8,191 nt of DNA from Paraprevotella sp. (lineage in GTDB: Bacteria > Bacteroidota > Bacteroidia > Bacteroidales > Bacteroidaceae), in assembly GCA_021205005.1 (NCBI GenBank), contig JAJPYK010000050.1, forward strand, positions 11,542 through 19,732, written 5' to 3'. Position 1 is the stretch's first letter; each line of letters begins with the position of its first letter. Below are positions 1 through 7,873 of this stretch, in pieces. The notes under the pieces were generated by a model that worked only from the letters and a program-made list of their open reading frames with translations, made no database searches and was not told the DNA's origin. The position numbers and the translations under genes are program-made.

Positions 1-569
1 CCATCATCGTAGTGGTTGCCGGCTTCTTCCTTTACAGAAACTTCGTGAGCAAACCCAGAGAAGCCAAGGCCAACGAATTGATATTCAAAGGTCAGCAAAA
101 TTTTGCCAGCGACAACTATGAGCAAGCACTGAACGGAGACGGTCAAGGATTCCCCGGTTTCTTGAAAATCGCCAACGACTACGGAAGCACCAAAGCCGGC
201 AATCTGGCGCAACTTTATGCCGGACTGAGTTATGCCAAAATGGGAAAATATAAAGAAGCCGTGACGAAATTGGAAAAATTCAGCAGTTGCGGCGACGAGA
301 TGGTGTCACCCGCGGCATTGGGCGCATTGGGCAACTGCTATGCAGAACTGAACCAACTGGACAAAGCGACCTCCACACTATTAGAGGCAGCCAAGAAAGC
401 CGACAACAACAGCCTTAGCCCGGTCTACCTGATTCAGGCCGGAGAAATCTTTGAATCTCAGGGCAAAAAAGACAAGGCATTGGAATGCTACCAGCAAATC
501 AAGAGCAAATACGTGAACTCCATGCAATACTCCGATATTGACAAATATATCGAACGCGCAAGCAAATAA
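1..569 (+). CDS. TPR protein with N-terminal membrane anchor (5' end cut off by window)
   Basis: The frame is open from the first bases of the window (codons from position 3) to TAA at 567-569, so the true start lies upstream and 188 residues are visible. The first visible residues ([11 protein letters not shown]) are the end of a hydrophobic membrane segment, followed by a charged stretch ([14 protein letters not shown]). The rest is helical with TPR-like units, for example around [38 protein letters not shown] and [19 protein letters not shown]. Alanine, glycine and tyrosine fall at the usual TPR positions. The arrangement of one membrane anchor followed by TPRs resembles YfgM-type proteins, which assist the Sec translocon and periplasmic chaperones, but function here is inference. 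It ends 32 bases before ribH on the same strand, so the two are probably co-transcribed. The GTG at 12 is inside the membrane segment and is not a credible start. Confidence 0.85.
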   Translation, partial: IIVVVAGFFLYRNFVSKPREAKANELIFKGQQNFASDNYEQALNGDGQGFPGFLKIANDYGSTKAGNLAQLYAGLSYAKMGKYKEAVTKLEKFSSCGDEMVSPAALGALGNCYAELNQLDKATSTLLEAAKKADNNSLSPVYLIQAGEIFESQGKKDKALECYQQIKSKYVNSMQYSDIDKYIERASK

Positions 570-601
570 TCTTTTTGTTCATCCGTAATTATCATAAAGA
601 C

Positions 602-1090
602 ATGGCAACGAAACTGCATAATTTATCCGAATACGACTTCAACTCCGTTCCCGATGCCGCAGGGATGAGATTCGGCATCGTGGTCAGTGAATGGAACCAT
701 ACCATCACCGGCCCGTTATTAGAAGGAGCACACCAAACCCTGCTCAAGCATGGCGTCCGCGAAAGCGACATTTTAGTGAAGACCGTACCCGGAAGTTTCG
801 AATTGGTTTTCGGCGCATCCCAAATGATCCGCAGCGGAAGAGTGGACGCTGTTATTGCCATCGGTTGCGTGATCCGCGGCGATACCCCGCATTTCGACTA
901 TATCTGCGAAGGTACGACGGAAGGTTTGGCCCGTCTGAATGCCACGGGCGAGGTACCTGTCATCTACGGACTGCTCACGTGCAACACGCTGCAACAGGCG
1001 CAAGACCGCGCCGGAGGTAGCTTAGGCAACAAAGGAGACGAGTGCGCCGTGACAGCCATCAAGATGGTGGACGACAAACGGACGCTCTGA
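602..1090 (+). CDS. ribH: 6,7-dimethyl-8-ribityllumazine synthase (riboflavin pathway)
   Basis: Lumazine synthase condenses 5-amino-6-ribitylamino-uracil with 3,4-dihydroxy-2-butanone 4-phosphate to give the direct precursor of riboflavin. It acts in the cytosol, usually as a pentamer or 60-subunit shell. From ATG 602 the protein has 162 residues, normal for the family. Visible family marks are SEWN at 29-32 (aromatic residue stacking on the pyrimidine), PGSFE at 63-67, the [14 protein letters not shown] block at 88-101 with the presumed catalytic His97, and Arg136 in the [14 protein letters not shown] stretch, which binds substrate phosphate in relatives. The frame is open back to a TTG at 575, but that would add nine residues before MATKLHNL, so ATG 602 is preferred. 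No strong Shine-Dalgarno sequence precedes it. It lies 32 bases after the TPR gene and is followed by a clear terminator, so it is the last gene of its transcript. Confidence 0.97.
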   Translation: MATKLHNLSEYDFNSVPDAAGMRFGIVVSEWNHTITGPLLEGAHQTLLKHGVRESDILVKTVPGSFELVFGASQMIRSGRVDAVIAIGCVIRGDTPHFDYICEGTTEGLARLNATGEVPVIYGLLTCNTLQQAQDRAGGSLGNKGDECAVTAIKMVDDKRTL

Positions 1091-1118
1091 TCCAAGACGA
1101 CAGTTTTTTTCATATGGT

Positions 1119-1158
1119 TGCAAGCCGGTTTCTCACACGAAGCCGGCTTGCACTTTTT
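1119..1158 (+). terminator. Rho-independent terminator after ribH
   Basis: Arms 1119-1132 (TGCAAGCCGGTTTC) and 1139-1152 (GAAGCCGGCTTGCA) pair over 14 positions with a single G-T wobble and a six-base loop (TCACAC). A run of five T follows at 1154-1158. It starts 29 bases after the ribH stop and should end the TPR-ribH transcript. Confidence 0.92.
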
Positions 1159-1372
1159 CATGCGCCCGGTTCCCCCCGATCATTTGATCTAATGCCATAT
1201 TGCCTACGCCGTCCGCCCCTTTCTTTCATAGGATCACAAAGGCAGTAGTCCCTGTCCGAAAAGGTTCATTTCACTCTCGTTCTTGACTTTAAATATATAA
1301 AAAGACAGCAAAAAAAAGAAAAATGGAGTCAGCAGAGAAAGAAAGATTGCATAATTTTACAACGAATTATTA

Positions 1373-2864
1373 ATGTTCAGACATCACTCCAACGGTATGA
1401 AAGAAGAAACAAATCTGCTTACGGGACACATTAATAAAACTAAACTTATTCAGTTTTGGGCCATTGTGCTCATCACTTTGATCATTTGGAACCTGCCCTC
1501 GTATGTTTTTGGCATAGACGGTCTCACCGTAATACAACAACGGGTAATAGCCATATTCGCATTTGCGACCCTTATGTGGCTCACAGAAGCCATTCCTTCA
1601 TGGGCCACCTCCGTGGCCATCATAGCGGTGCTGATCCTCACCTCGTCAGACAACGGACTGACCTTTTTGAGGGGAGACAGCGTGACGTTCGGCAATTTGC
1701 TCGATGCCAAGACCTTGATGGCGACCTTTGCCGACCCCATCATCATTCTTTACCTCGGCGGATTCATCCTGGCCATTGCGGCCACCAAGTCGGGCCTCGA
1801 CGTAGAACTGGCCAAGATATTGATAAAACCATTCGGCAAGAGGTCCGAAATGGTTCTTTTAGGTTTCATTTTAATCACAGGAGTATTCTCCATGTTCGTC
1901 AGCAACGCAGCCACAGCAGCCATGATGCTGACCTTTCTCGCCCCGGTATTCCGCTCGTTGCCGTCAAGCGGAAAAGGAAAAACGGAACTGTCCATGTCAA
2001 TACCGTTAGCGGCAAACTTAGGAGGCATGGCGACGCCTGTCGGCACTCCCCCCCAATGCCATAGTCCTGAAGTTCCTCAACGACCCCAAGGGACTCGACC
2101 TGGGTATAGGATTCGGACAGTGGACCGCCGTGATGTTGCCGCTGGTCATCATTCTTCTGTTACTCGCCTGGATCGTACTCAGAATCTTATTCCCCTTCAA
2201 GCAAAAGACCATCGACATTCAGTTTACGACGGAACATAAGGAACACAATTGGCGCTCGACGACAGTGGCCGTCACCTTCTGCGTCACAGTCCTGTTGTGG
2301 ATGTTCGATAAAGTCACCGGAATAAACGCCAATGCGGTGGCCATGTTCCCCATCGTCATATTCGCTGTCACCGGCGTAATCACGGAGAAGGACTTGCAGG
2401 ATATAAACTGGAGCATCATCTGGATGGTCGCCGGCGGCTTCGCTTTAGGTCTGGGACTGAACGAATCCGGCCTTGCCGATGCAGCTATCAAATCCATCCC
2501 GTTTGCACAATGGTCGCCGATAATGATACTGCTGATATCCGGATTCATCTGCTACGTCATTTCCAACTTTATCTCGAACACGGCCACCACGGCCCTTTTA
2601 GTACCGGTCCTCGCCACCGTATGTAAAGGTATGGGCCATACGCTCGACAGCATAGGAGGAACCCCGACGATCATCATCGGTATTGCCATCGCCGCATCGA
2701 GCGCCATGTGCCGGCCCGTGTCTACTCCGCCTAATGCCATAGCCCATTCTACCGGATTGATCACCCAAAAAGAAATGCTCACGGCCGGATTGATTACCGG
2801 TATTCTTTCTCTCGCTTTAGGATATGCCGTACTCTTCATAAGCGGTGAGATGCGCCTATTCTGA
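1373..2864 (+). pseudogene. SLC13/DASS-family sodium:anion symporter, frameshifted in a C7 run
   Basis: With the frame restored this is a 496-residue polytopic membrane protein of the divalent anion:sodium symporter family (SLC13, Na_sulph_symp), which imports dicarboxylates, citrate or sulfate; the substrate cannot be read from the sequence. The two inverted-repeat halves both show: SNAAT at 177-181 with GTPP at 224-227 in the first, and SNTAT at 401-405 with STPPNA at 450-455 in the second. These loops bind Na+ and substrate in relatives such as VcINDY. The run of seven C at 2048-2054 shifts the frame just after GTPP. Read as is, translation leaves the family at 2054 and stops at 2237-2239 after 288 residues; with six C it continues as GTPPNAIVLKFLN and runs to TGA at 2862-2864. 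The second half keeps all its motifs and shows no other lesion, so the break is recent or an assembly error. ATG 1373 and ATG 1397 (MKEETNLL) are both possible starts. No good TAnnTTTG promoter was found upstream. Confidence 0.9.
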
Positions 2865-2932
2865 GCATCCCGCTTCCGGAAGCAATTTTTGTAAATAAAA
2901 TAAAATTCCGAAAAGCGAATCAGGAAGGTCGT

Positions 2933-2978
2933 CCGCCGTTCGGCGCAGAATGGAAAATCAATCAGCGCCGAACGACGG
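2933..2978. repeat. Large inverted repeat (hairpin) between convergent genes
   Basis: Arms CGTTCGGCGC (2937-2946) and GCGCCGAACG (2965-2974) are perfectly complementary over 10 bases. They extend by CCG/CGG (2933-2935 with 2976-2978) after one C-A mismatch, around an 18-base A-rich loop. A run of six T lies at 2993-2998, about 15 bases downstream, which is too far for a textbook terminator. It may still help end or stabilise the transporter transcript. Confidence 0.6.
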
Positions 2979-2980
2979 GA

Positions 2981-2993
2981 CAATCTGCGGAGA
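2981..2993. repeat. Copy of the CAATCTGCGGAGA motif, also at 7874
   Basis: This 13-base string recurs exactly at 7874-7886, where it forms one arm of a hairpin. Here it is directly followed by six T and no complementary arm was found nearby. Both copies are in non-coding DNA, which suggests an interspersed intergenic element. Confidence 0.45.
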
Positions 2994-3042
2994 TTTTTTC
3001 CCTTTTCTCCTGAACAAAATCCACCCCCGTCCCAGTTCCTAC

Positions 3043-3074
3043 AAAAAAAGAGGAGACGAAACCTGTCTCCTCTT
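3043..3074 (-). terminator. Rho-independent terminator of the minus-strand operon
   Basis: Arms AAGAGGAGAC (3048-3057) and GTCTCCTCTT (3065-3074) are perfect 10-base complements around a 7-base loop. On the minus strand the hairpin is followed directly by T residues, given by the A run at 3043-3049, so it should stop transcription arriving from the HAD gene 165 bases upstream. On the plus strand the following bases are CCTATA, so it is a poorer terminator in that direction, though the hairpin may act for both convergent genes. Confidence 0.85.
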
Positions 3075-3238
3075 CCTATATTGCTATTTTGCAGCAGATT
3101 AAGAAAATCCTCAAATTCGAGATCCGCTCCCCCAATGTTCCCTTCCCGCGAGAAAGACACGAGCTTTAGTTTGTCGTATATTTTCCGTATTCCGCGTTTT
3201 TTTCAGAGAGCCTTGAAGCTATTACGGACAAAAGGCCT

Positions 3239-3877
3239 CTATAAGATTCCCCGCAAGTCGCTCACGATGCCGCAGTGGGGATACGCTTCCAATTCCCCCC
3301 GTGTCGTCATGCCGTGGAGCACGCCGACAAAGTCCGTCCCACCTGCCTGAGCCGTCTGCGCATCCACCACACTGTCACCGATATAAAGCACTTCCGCTTT
3401 GTCGCATCCGGCACGGCCGATGGCGCAAAGCAAACCCTCCGGATTCGGCTTGGCCGCTTTGACATCCTCATTGCCCACAATGAAGTCCACAAGACTGCTC
3501 TGCCCCTCTTTCTCCAGCAAATCCAAAATACGGTAACGGTATTTGGTGGACACGATGCCGATCACAGCCTTTCGTTGTTTCAGTGCCTCCAGCACTTCCA
3601 CCGTTTCGGGTAAGAAAAAAGTATTGGCAGTCATGTACGTGTCGGCCTCTTTCACATACTCACGCTTATATCCGGCCAGCACATCGGCCGCGGAAACACC
3701 CGTCAAAATGGAAAAAGACTCTTCCAGCGTCCTGCCGATTGTGCGTTTAATGTCCATATCCGTAACGGCCGAATAACCGTGCCGTCCGAGCACTTGCCGG
3801 AAACAGGTTACGATTCCCCGTGAGGAATCCACCAGAGTATAGTCGAAATCAAAAATATAAGCCTTATAAGTCTTCAT
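3239..3877 (-). CDS. HAD-superfamily phosphatase (phosphoglycolate phosphatase-like)
   Basis: A soluble 212-residue hydrolase of HAD subfamily IA, which removes phosphate from small metabolites through an aspartyl-phosphate intermediate. All four motifs are present: motif I FDFDYT with Asp10 (nucleophile) and Asp12 (acid/base); motif II GIVST with Ser110; motif III Lys143 in KAAKPNPE; motif IV GDSVVD at 167-172. The region between motifs I and II (about 20-90) is helical, as expected for the alpha-helical cap of the Gph/PpaX type. Substrate is not predictable; phosphoglycolate, pyrophosphate and sugar phosphates are all handled by relatives. ATG 3877 is chosen because it places the first Asp motif near the N terminus as usual; an upstream in-frame TTG at 3895 would overlap the metH stop. 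It lies 14 bases after metH, with no strong Shine-Dalgarno sequence, so it is probably the last gene of the metH operon. It ends in TAG. Confidence 0.93.
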   Translation of the reverse strand: MKTYKAYIFDFDYTLVDSSRGIVTCFRQVLGRHGYSAVTDMDIKRTIGRTLEESFSILTGVSAADVLAGYKREYVKEADTYMTANTFFLPETVEVLEALKQRKAVIGIVSTKYRYRILDLLEKEGQSSLVDFIVGNEDVKAAKPNPEGLLCAIGRAGCDKAEVLYIGDSVVDAQTAQAGGTDFVGVLHGMTTRGELEAYPHCGIVSDLRGIL

Positions 3878-3891
3878 AAAAAATGCTGCAT

Positions 3892-6654
3892 TCAAAATAG
3901 ATTCAGTTTGTTCTTTCGCGCTTCTTCCAAAGCCACGGTCTCTACCCGTTGCGTCACGGAACGCTCCCGAAGCTGCTGCTGTTCCTCTTTCAGTTGTTCC
4001 ACGGCCTCGTCCCTCGTTTCCGGATTCAGGAAGCGTGCCGCCGTCAAGGCGTTTTGCGAAGCGTCTTTCATCCAGATGACCGGTCCGTCATATACCGGCG
4101 CAATCTTCAGGGCCGTGTGCAAACGACTGGTCGTAGCCCCTCCGATCATGACGGGAATGGAAAGTCCGGCGCGCTTCAGCTCGGTCACCACATGTACCAT
4201 TTCCTCCAGGCTCGGCGTAATCAGTCCGCTCAATCCGATGAGGTCGGGATGCAGTTCCTTGGCTTTCGCCACGATCTCCTCGGCCGGCGTCATCACACCC
4301 AGATCCACGATTTCATAGTTGTTGCAGGCCATGACCACCGCCACGATATTCTTGCCGATGTCGTGCACATCGCCTTTCACCGTGGCCACCAACACCAGCC
4401 CTGCCCGGGCCGCCCCGTCCTTCTTTTCCGCTTCGATGCGGGGTTGCAGGATGCTCACGGCCTTTTTCATCGTGCGGGCGGTCTTGACCACTTGCGGAAG
4501 GAACATCTTGCCGGAACCGAAAAGTTCGCCCACGATGTTCATGCCCTTCATCAACGGTCCCTCGATAATATCCACGGCATGGGGATACAAAGGTGCCACC
4601 TCCTCCAGATCTTCAACCAAATAGGCATCGATGCCTTTCACCAGGGCGTGCTGCAAACGCTCTTCCACCGGAGCTTCGCGCCATGCGTCCTTCTTCACGG
4701 CCTCGCTTCCCGCGCTTCCGTCAGCCTGCGATTTGGCGGCCTCCGCCTCAGCTTTCAACTTGTCCGCCCATGCTATCAATTGTTCCGCCGCATCGGGACG
4801 ACGGTTCAGCACCACGTCTTCCACCACTTTCAGCAGATCGGCCGGAATATCTCCGTACATCACGGAAGCCGCCGGATTGACGATACCCATGTCCATCCCC
4901 TCGCGACAAGCATAATAAAGGAACACGGCGTGCATGGCTTCGCGGATGTAATTGTTGCCTCGGAAAGAAAAAGACAGGTTGCTCACGCCGCCGCTGACAT
5001 GTGCGCCGTAAAGGTTTTGACGGATCCACCTCGTGGCCTGAATAAAGTCCACCGCGTAATTGTTGTGCTCCTCCATCCCGGTGGCGATGCCCAATACGTT
5101 GGGATCGAAAATAATATAGTGAGGATTGAAACCGATGCGCTCCACCAACAAGCGATAGGCACGGGCACAGACTTCGATCTTGCGGGCACAGGTATCGGCC
5201 TGCCCTTTCTCGTCGAAAGCCATCACGATGACCGCCGCTCCGAGACGCTTCACCTCGCGGGCATGTGCCAGAAACACTTCCTCTCCCTCCTTCAGAGAAA
5301 TGGAATTGACGATGCTTTTCCCCTGCACGCATTTCAGTCCCGCCGTAATCACTTCCCATTTGGACGAATCGAGCATCACCGGAATGCGTGAGATTTCAGG
5401 CTCGGAAGCCAACAGGTTCAGGAACTCCACCATCTCGTGACGGGCGTCGAGCAGTCCTTCGTCCATATTGATGTCGATGACCAAAGCCCCGTCCTCCACT
5501 TGTTTCCGTGCTATATCCAAAGCCTCTTCATACTTCTGTTCCTTAATCAACCTCAGGAATTTGCGCGAACCGGCCACGTTGCACCGCTCGCCCACATTGA
5601 CGAAACGGACCTCCGGCGTCAGTTCAAAAGCTTCCAGACCGCTCAGACAGAGATGCTCGGGCCGCTCTTTGGGCACATACGGCTTTCCCTGTGCGGCCAA
5701 CGCCGGAAAGCGGGCAATGTATTCGTCTGTCGTACCGCAACACCCTCCGATGATGTTGACCCAACCTTCTTCTACGAAGAACTTCATTTCTTCGGCCATC
5801 TGCTCGGCCGTCTGGTCGTATTCGCCCATACTGTTGGGTAAGCCGGCATTCGGATAGACCGATATATAATAAGGTGAACGTTGGGCCAGGATTTGCAGGA
5901 AAGGAATCAAATCGTGCGCACCGAAGGAGCAGTTCAGTCCCACGGAAAAAAGATCGGCATGCGACACCGAAATGAGAAAGGCTTCCAACGTCTGTCCGGA
6001 AAGCGTACGTCCGCTCCGGTCCGACACCGTCACCGACAGCATGACCGGCACCCGTCGTCCCGTCGCACGCATGGCATCCTCCGCAGCATATAAAGCAGCT
6101 TTGGCGTTCAAAGTGTCGAAGACGGTCTCTATCAGCAAGGCATCCACTCCCCCTTCGAGCAAAGCCGTCATCTGTTCCCGATACGCATCAGCCAGTTCGT
6201 CGAAAGTCAAGGCCCGATAAGCCGGATCATTCACGTCAGGACTCATGGAGCATGTCTTGTTGGTCGGCCCTACGGAACCGGCCACAAAACGGGGTTTCTC
6301 CGGCGTCATAGCCGTAAATTCGTCCGCCAGCTCGCGGGCTATGCGGCAGGCCGCCAGATTGATTTCCCGACAATAATCTTCCACGTGGTAGTCGGCCATG
6401 GAAATCCGTTGTGAACTGAAAGTATTGGTTTCTATGAGATCGGCCCCGGCTGCAAGATATTTCCGGTGAATTTCCCGAATCACGTCGGGGCGCGTCAGGC
6501 ACAGCAAATCATTGTTGCCCGCCATCAATCCCGAAATATCCTTAAACCGTTCTCCTCTAAAGTCCGCTTCTGTCAGTTTGTAACGCTGTATCATGGTGCC
6601 CATCGCACCGTCCAGCACCAAAATCCGTTGTTTAATGGCCTCTTCTAATGTCAT
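3892..6654 (-). CDS. metH: Cobalamin-dependent methionine synthase, short form without reactivation domain
   Basis: Transfers the methyl group of 5-methyl-tetrahydrofolate through cobalamin to homocysteine, giving methionine. The protein has 920 residues. Domains in order: homocysteine-binding barrel, about 1-325, with zinc ligands Cys242 (LNCSFG) and Cys305-Cys306 (GGCCGT); pterin-binding barrel, about 345-615 (starting VNVGERCNVAGS); a low-complexity linker rich in Ala, Lys and Glu at about 632-658; the cobalamin cap helices, about 660-745 (LPQVVKTARTMKKA); and the Rossmann cobalamin domain, about 750-880, with DVHDIG at 762-767, where His764 is the lower cobalt ligand. The chain then ends in a charged tail (RKNKLNLF), so the AdoMet-binding reactivation domain that brings E. 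coli MetH to about 1227 residues is absent. Relatives in Bacteroides are, as I recall, similarly short. ATG 6654 has a good AGAGG sequence a few bases upstream. It follows smpB by 37 bases; no cobalamin riboswitch fits in that gap. Confidence 0.97.
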   Translation of the reverse strand: MTLEEAIKQRILVLDGAMGTMIQRYKLTEADFRGERFKDISGLMAGNNDLLCLTRPDVIREIHRKYLAAGADLIETNTFSSQRISMADYHVEDYCREINLAACRIARELADEFTAMTPEKPRFVAGSVGPTNKTCSMSPDVNDPAYRALTFDELADAYREQMTALLEGGVDALLIETVFDTLNAKAALYAAEDAMRATGRRVPVMLSVTVSDRSGRTLSGQTLEAFLISVSHADLFSVGLNCSFGAHDLIPFLQILAQRSPYYISVYPNAGLPNSMGEYDQTAEQMAEEMKFFVEEGWVNIIGGCCGTTDEYIARFPALAAQGKPYVPKERPEHLCLSGLEAFELTPEVRFVNVGERCNVAGSRKFLRLIKEQKYEEALDIARKQVEDGALVIDINMDEGLLDARHEMVEFLNLLASEPEISRIPVMLDSSKWEVITAGLKCVQGKSIVNSISLKEGEEVFLAHAREVKRLGAAVIVMAFDEKGQADTCARKIEVCARAYRLLVERIGFNPHYIIFDPNVLGIATGMEEHNNYAVDFIQATRWIRQNLYGAHVSGGVSNLSFSFRGNNYIREAMHAVFLYYACREGMDMGIVNPAASVMYGDIPADLLKVVEDVVLNRRPDAAEQLIAWADKLKAEAEAAKSQADGSAGSEAVKKDAWREAPVEERLQHALVKGIDAYLVEDLEEVAPLYPHAVDIIEGPLMKGMNIVGELFGSGKMFLPQVVKTARTMKKAVSILQPRIEAEKKDGAARAGLVLVATVKGDVHDIGKNIVAVVMACNNYEIVDLGVMTPAEEIVAKAKELHPDLIGLSGLITPSLEEMVHVVTELKRAGLSIPVMIGGATTSRLHTALKIAPVYDGPVIWMKDASQNALTAARFLNPETRDEAVEQLKEEQQQLRERSVTQRVETVALEEARKNKLNLF

Positions 6655-6691
6655 GCTTTCCCTCTAAACATCCTGTCTTATCTTCCAATGA

Positions 6692-7162
6692 TCAGTACTT
6701 CTTTATCTGTCGGTCTATCTCCCGTCTATCCTCTTTTTCCTTCAGCGTCTGCCGCTTGTCGTATTCCTTTTTTCCTCGGGCCAGACAGATGTCCACCTTG
6801 GCCAGCCCCTTTTCGTTGATAAACAACAAGGTGGGTACCAACGTAAATCCGGAATTCTTCATCTCCGCCTGCAATTTCCTTATCTCCTTCCGGTTGAGCA
6901 GGAGTTTGCGGTCGCGCCGTGCCGCATGGTTATTATAAGAACCATACGCATATTCGGCCACATACATGTTCTTCACCCACACCTCTCCGTTGTGGATGAC
7001 ACAGAACGTATCGACCAGACTGGCCTTACCGGCCCGTATGGATTTGATTTCCGTACCGGTCAGCACGATGCCGGCCGTGTATTTATCCATCAGCAAGAAA
7101 TCAAACGACGCGCGCTTATTCTTGATGTTCACAGATTTTACTTCATTTTTTTTCTCTGCCAT
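6692..7162 (-). CDS. smpB: SsrA-binding protein SmpB (trans-translation)
   Basis: SmpB binds tmRNA and delivers it to stalled ribosomes, so that the unfinished protein is tagged and released. The protein has 156 residues, normal for the family. Recognisable blocks are [16 protein letters not shown] at 28-43, [14 protein letters not shown] at 81-94, and the basic C-terminal [20 protein letters not shown] (127-146), which becomes helical in the mRNA channel of the ribosome. ATG 7162 is preceded by AGAGGAAAAG, a good Shine-Dalgarno match for this group. It begins 13 bases after the final stop of the DMP19-like gene and ends 37 bases before metH, all on the same strand, which supports co-transcription. 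The tmRNA gene itself is not in the window. Confidence 0.97.
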   Translation of the reverse strand: MAEKKNEVKSVNIKNKRASFDFLLMDKYTAGIVLTGTEIKSIRAGKASLVDTFCVIHNGEVWVKNMYVAEYAYGSYNNHAARRDRKLLLNRKEIRKLQAEMKNSGFTLVPTLLFINEKGLAKVDICLARGKKEYDKRQTLKEKEDRREIDRQIKKY

Positions 7163-7175
7163 TCTTTTCCTCTTC

Positions 7176-7691
7176 TTACTCGTTCACCACTTCCGCGAAC
7201 AGGTCGAGATGCTCGTCCACATGGCGTGCCAATGTCGCCGTAATCTCTTCTTCCATCTCCACGAAACTGTCGTCCAGCTCGTCGAATTCGGGATGGGTCT
7301 CGAACAAAGCCATAAACTCCTCGTCCTAACACTCCTTTGTCAGTTCGTCTTTGTAACGGTCATACAAACTCTTCCCTTTATACACCAATTTGGAGAAATC
7401 ATGCGCTCCCATCAGCCGCATGGCCTTCGCGAAAGGATTGTCGAAGATGAACGGACCGTAACCGTTATGAATCAACTGTACAAAACCGCCGTCCATCACC
7501 TCGTCGCGAAAAATGGCATAGGCCAGCAATGAGATTTGTTCCCCATTGAGCCATCCCATATTTTCTGCCGTCAGTTCTCCGCCGATCACCTCCCGGTCAC
7601 GGTCGATAAAAACTTGCAGAAACTCGTCCATCCCCTGCTCCGCAGCCTTGCGCAACCGGGCGTCGCTGATCGTGATTTTCTTCTGTTCCAT
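7176..7691 (-). pseudogene. DMP19/DUF4375-family protein gene interrupted by an in-frame TAG
   Basis: Translation from ATG 7691 (MEQKKITISDARLRKAAEQG) gives 121 residues ending TKEC, then TAG at 7326-7328. In the same frame the sequence continues without further lesion for 49 residues (DEEFMALFETHPEFDELDD and on to LFAEVVNE) to TAA at 7176-7178, 13 bases before smpB. The upstream part carries the DMP19/DUF4375 hallmark (DGGFVQLIHNGYG at about 64-76, then FAKAMRLMGAHDFSKLVY). The part after the TAG is acidic and helical and reads like the natural end of the same domain, giving about 171 residues in all. DMP19 of Neisseria is a DNA mimic that titrates a repressor; members in Bacteroidales have no proven role that I know of. 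Alternatively the 121-residue form is the real product, and a separate 45-residue protein starts at ATG 7313, which has GAGGAG just upstream. The frame is open further upstream to 7835, but that stretch lies beyond the promoter box and is unlikely to be translated. Confidence 0.75.
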
Positions 7692-7711
7692 TTTATTGCG
7701 GATTGTGCCTG

Positions 7712-7719
7712 CAAAGATA
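7712..7719 (-). promoter_or_regulatory. Bacteroidota-type -7 promoter box of the DMP19-smpB-metH operon
   Basis: On the minus strand this reads TATCTTTG, a perfect match to the TAnnTTTG -7 element of the primary sigma factor of Bacteroidota, followed by CA as often seen. It lies 20 bases before ATG 7691, implying a short leader. A clear TTTG at the -33 position (19-21 bases upstream) was not found; the nearest GTTG is only 8 bases upstream. Confidence 0.65.
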
Positions 7720-7873
7720 CGATTATTCAACGAAATGCCGAGCATATCTTTTCTTTTTTTGTCAATCGTCCGTTGACGCATCCTTTTTTCTTCCCTCTTG
7801 AGCCCGGCGTACTTTCCCTGTGGAGTTTCCCCCATACGGCATCAGACGCGCAAAGGTCAAGAGCTCCTCATCG

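Larger units (their letters stand above)
2865..3238. other. Non-coding region between convergent genes
   Basis: These 374 bases separate the transporter stop from the HAD phosphatase stop; both flanking genes point inward. The region holds a weak palindrome with T tract at 2872-2890 (GCTTCCGGAAGC then AATTTTT), a large hairpin at 2933-2978, a copy of an interspersed motif at 2981-2993, and a strong hairpin at 3043-3074. From 3075 to 3238 I see no supported feature. Confidence 0.7.

Noticed and set aside
1178..1189. Short palindrome GATCATTTGATC upstream of the transporter
   Set aside because: Five-base arms with a two-base gap are expected by chance and no promoter element is positioned next to it.
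3076..3207. Protein-like stretch on the minus strand after the HAD gene (YDKLKLVSFSREGN, then LEFEDFLNLLQNSN)
   Set aside because: The frame has a TGA just upstream at its natural beginning, no good start, and runs straight through the terminator hairpin at 3043-3074. Probably chance, though a decayed gene remnant cannot be excluded.
3949..5391. A 480-codon open frame on the plus strand opposite metH
   Set aside because: It lies wholly antisense to metH, whose motifs are unmistakable, and its product is rich in His and Arg with no recognisable family; it is a by-product of metH codon use.
6655..6691. Cobalamin riboswitch in front of metH
   Set aside because: Only 37 bases separate smpB and metH, too few for the element, and no B12-box-like sequence was found upstream of the operon either.
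7326..7328. Pyrrolysine or other reassignment of TAG
   Set aside because: TAG is the natural stop of the HAD gene here, and no recoding machinery is seen; a point mutation or read error is the simpler explanation.
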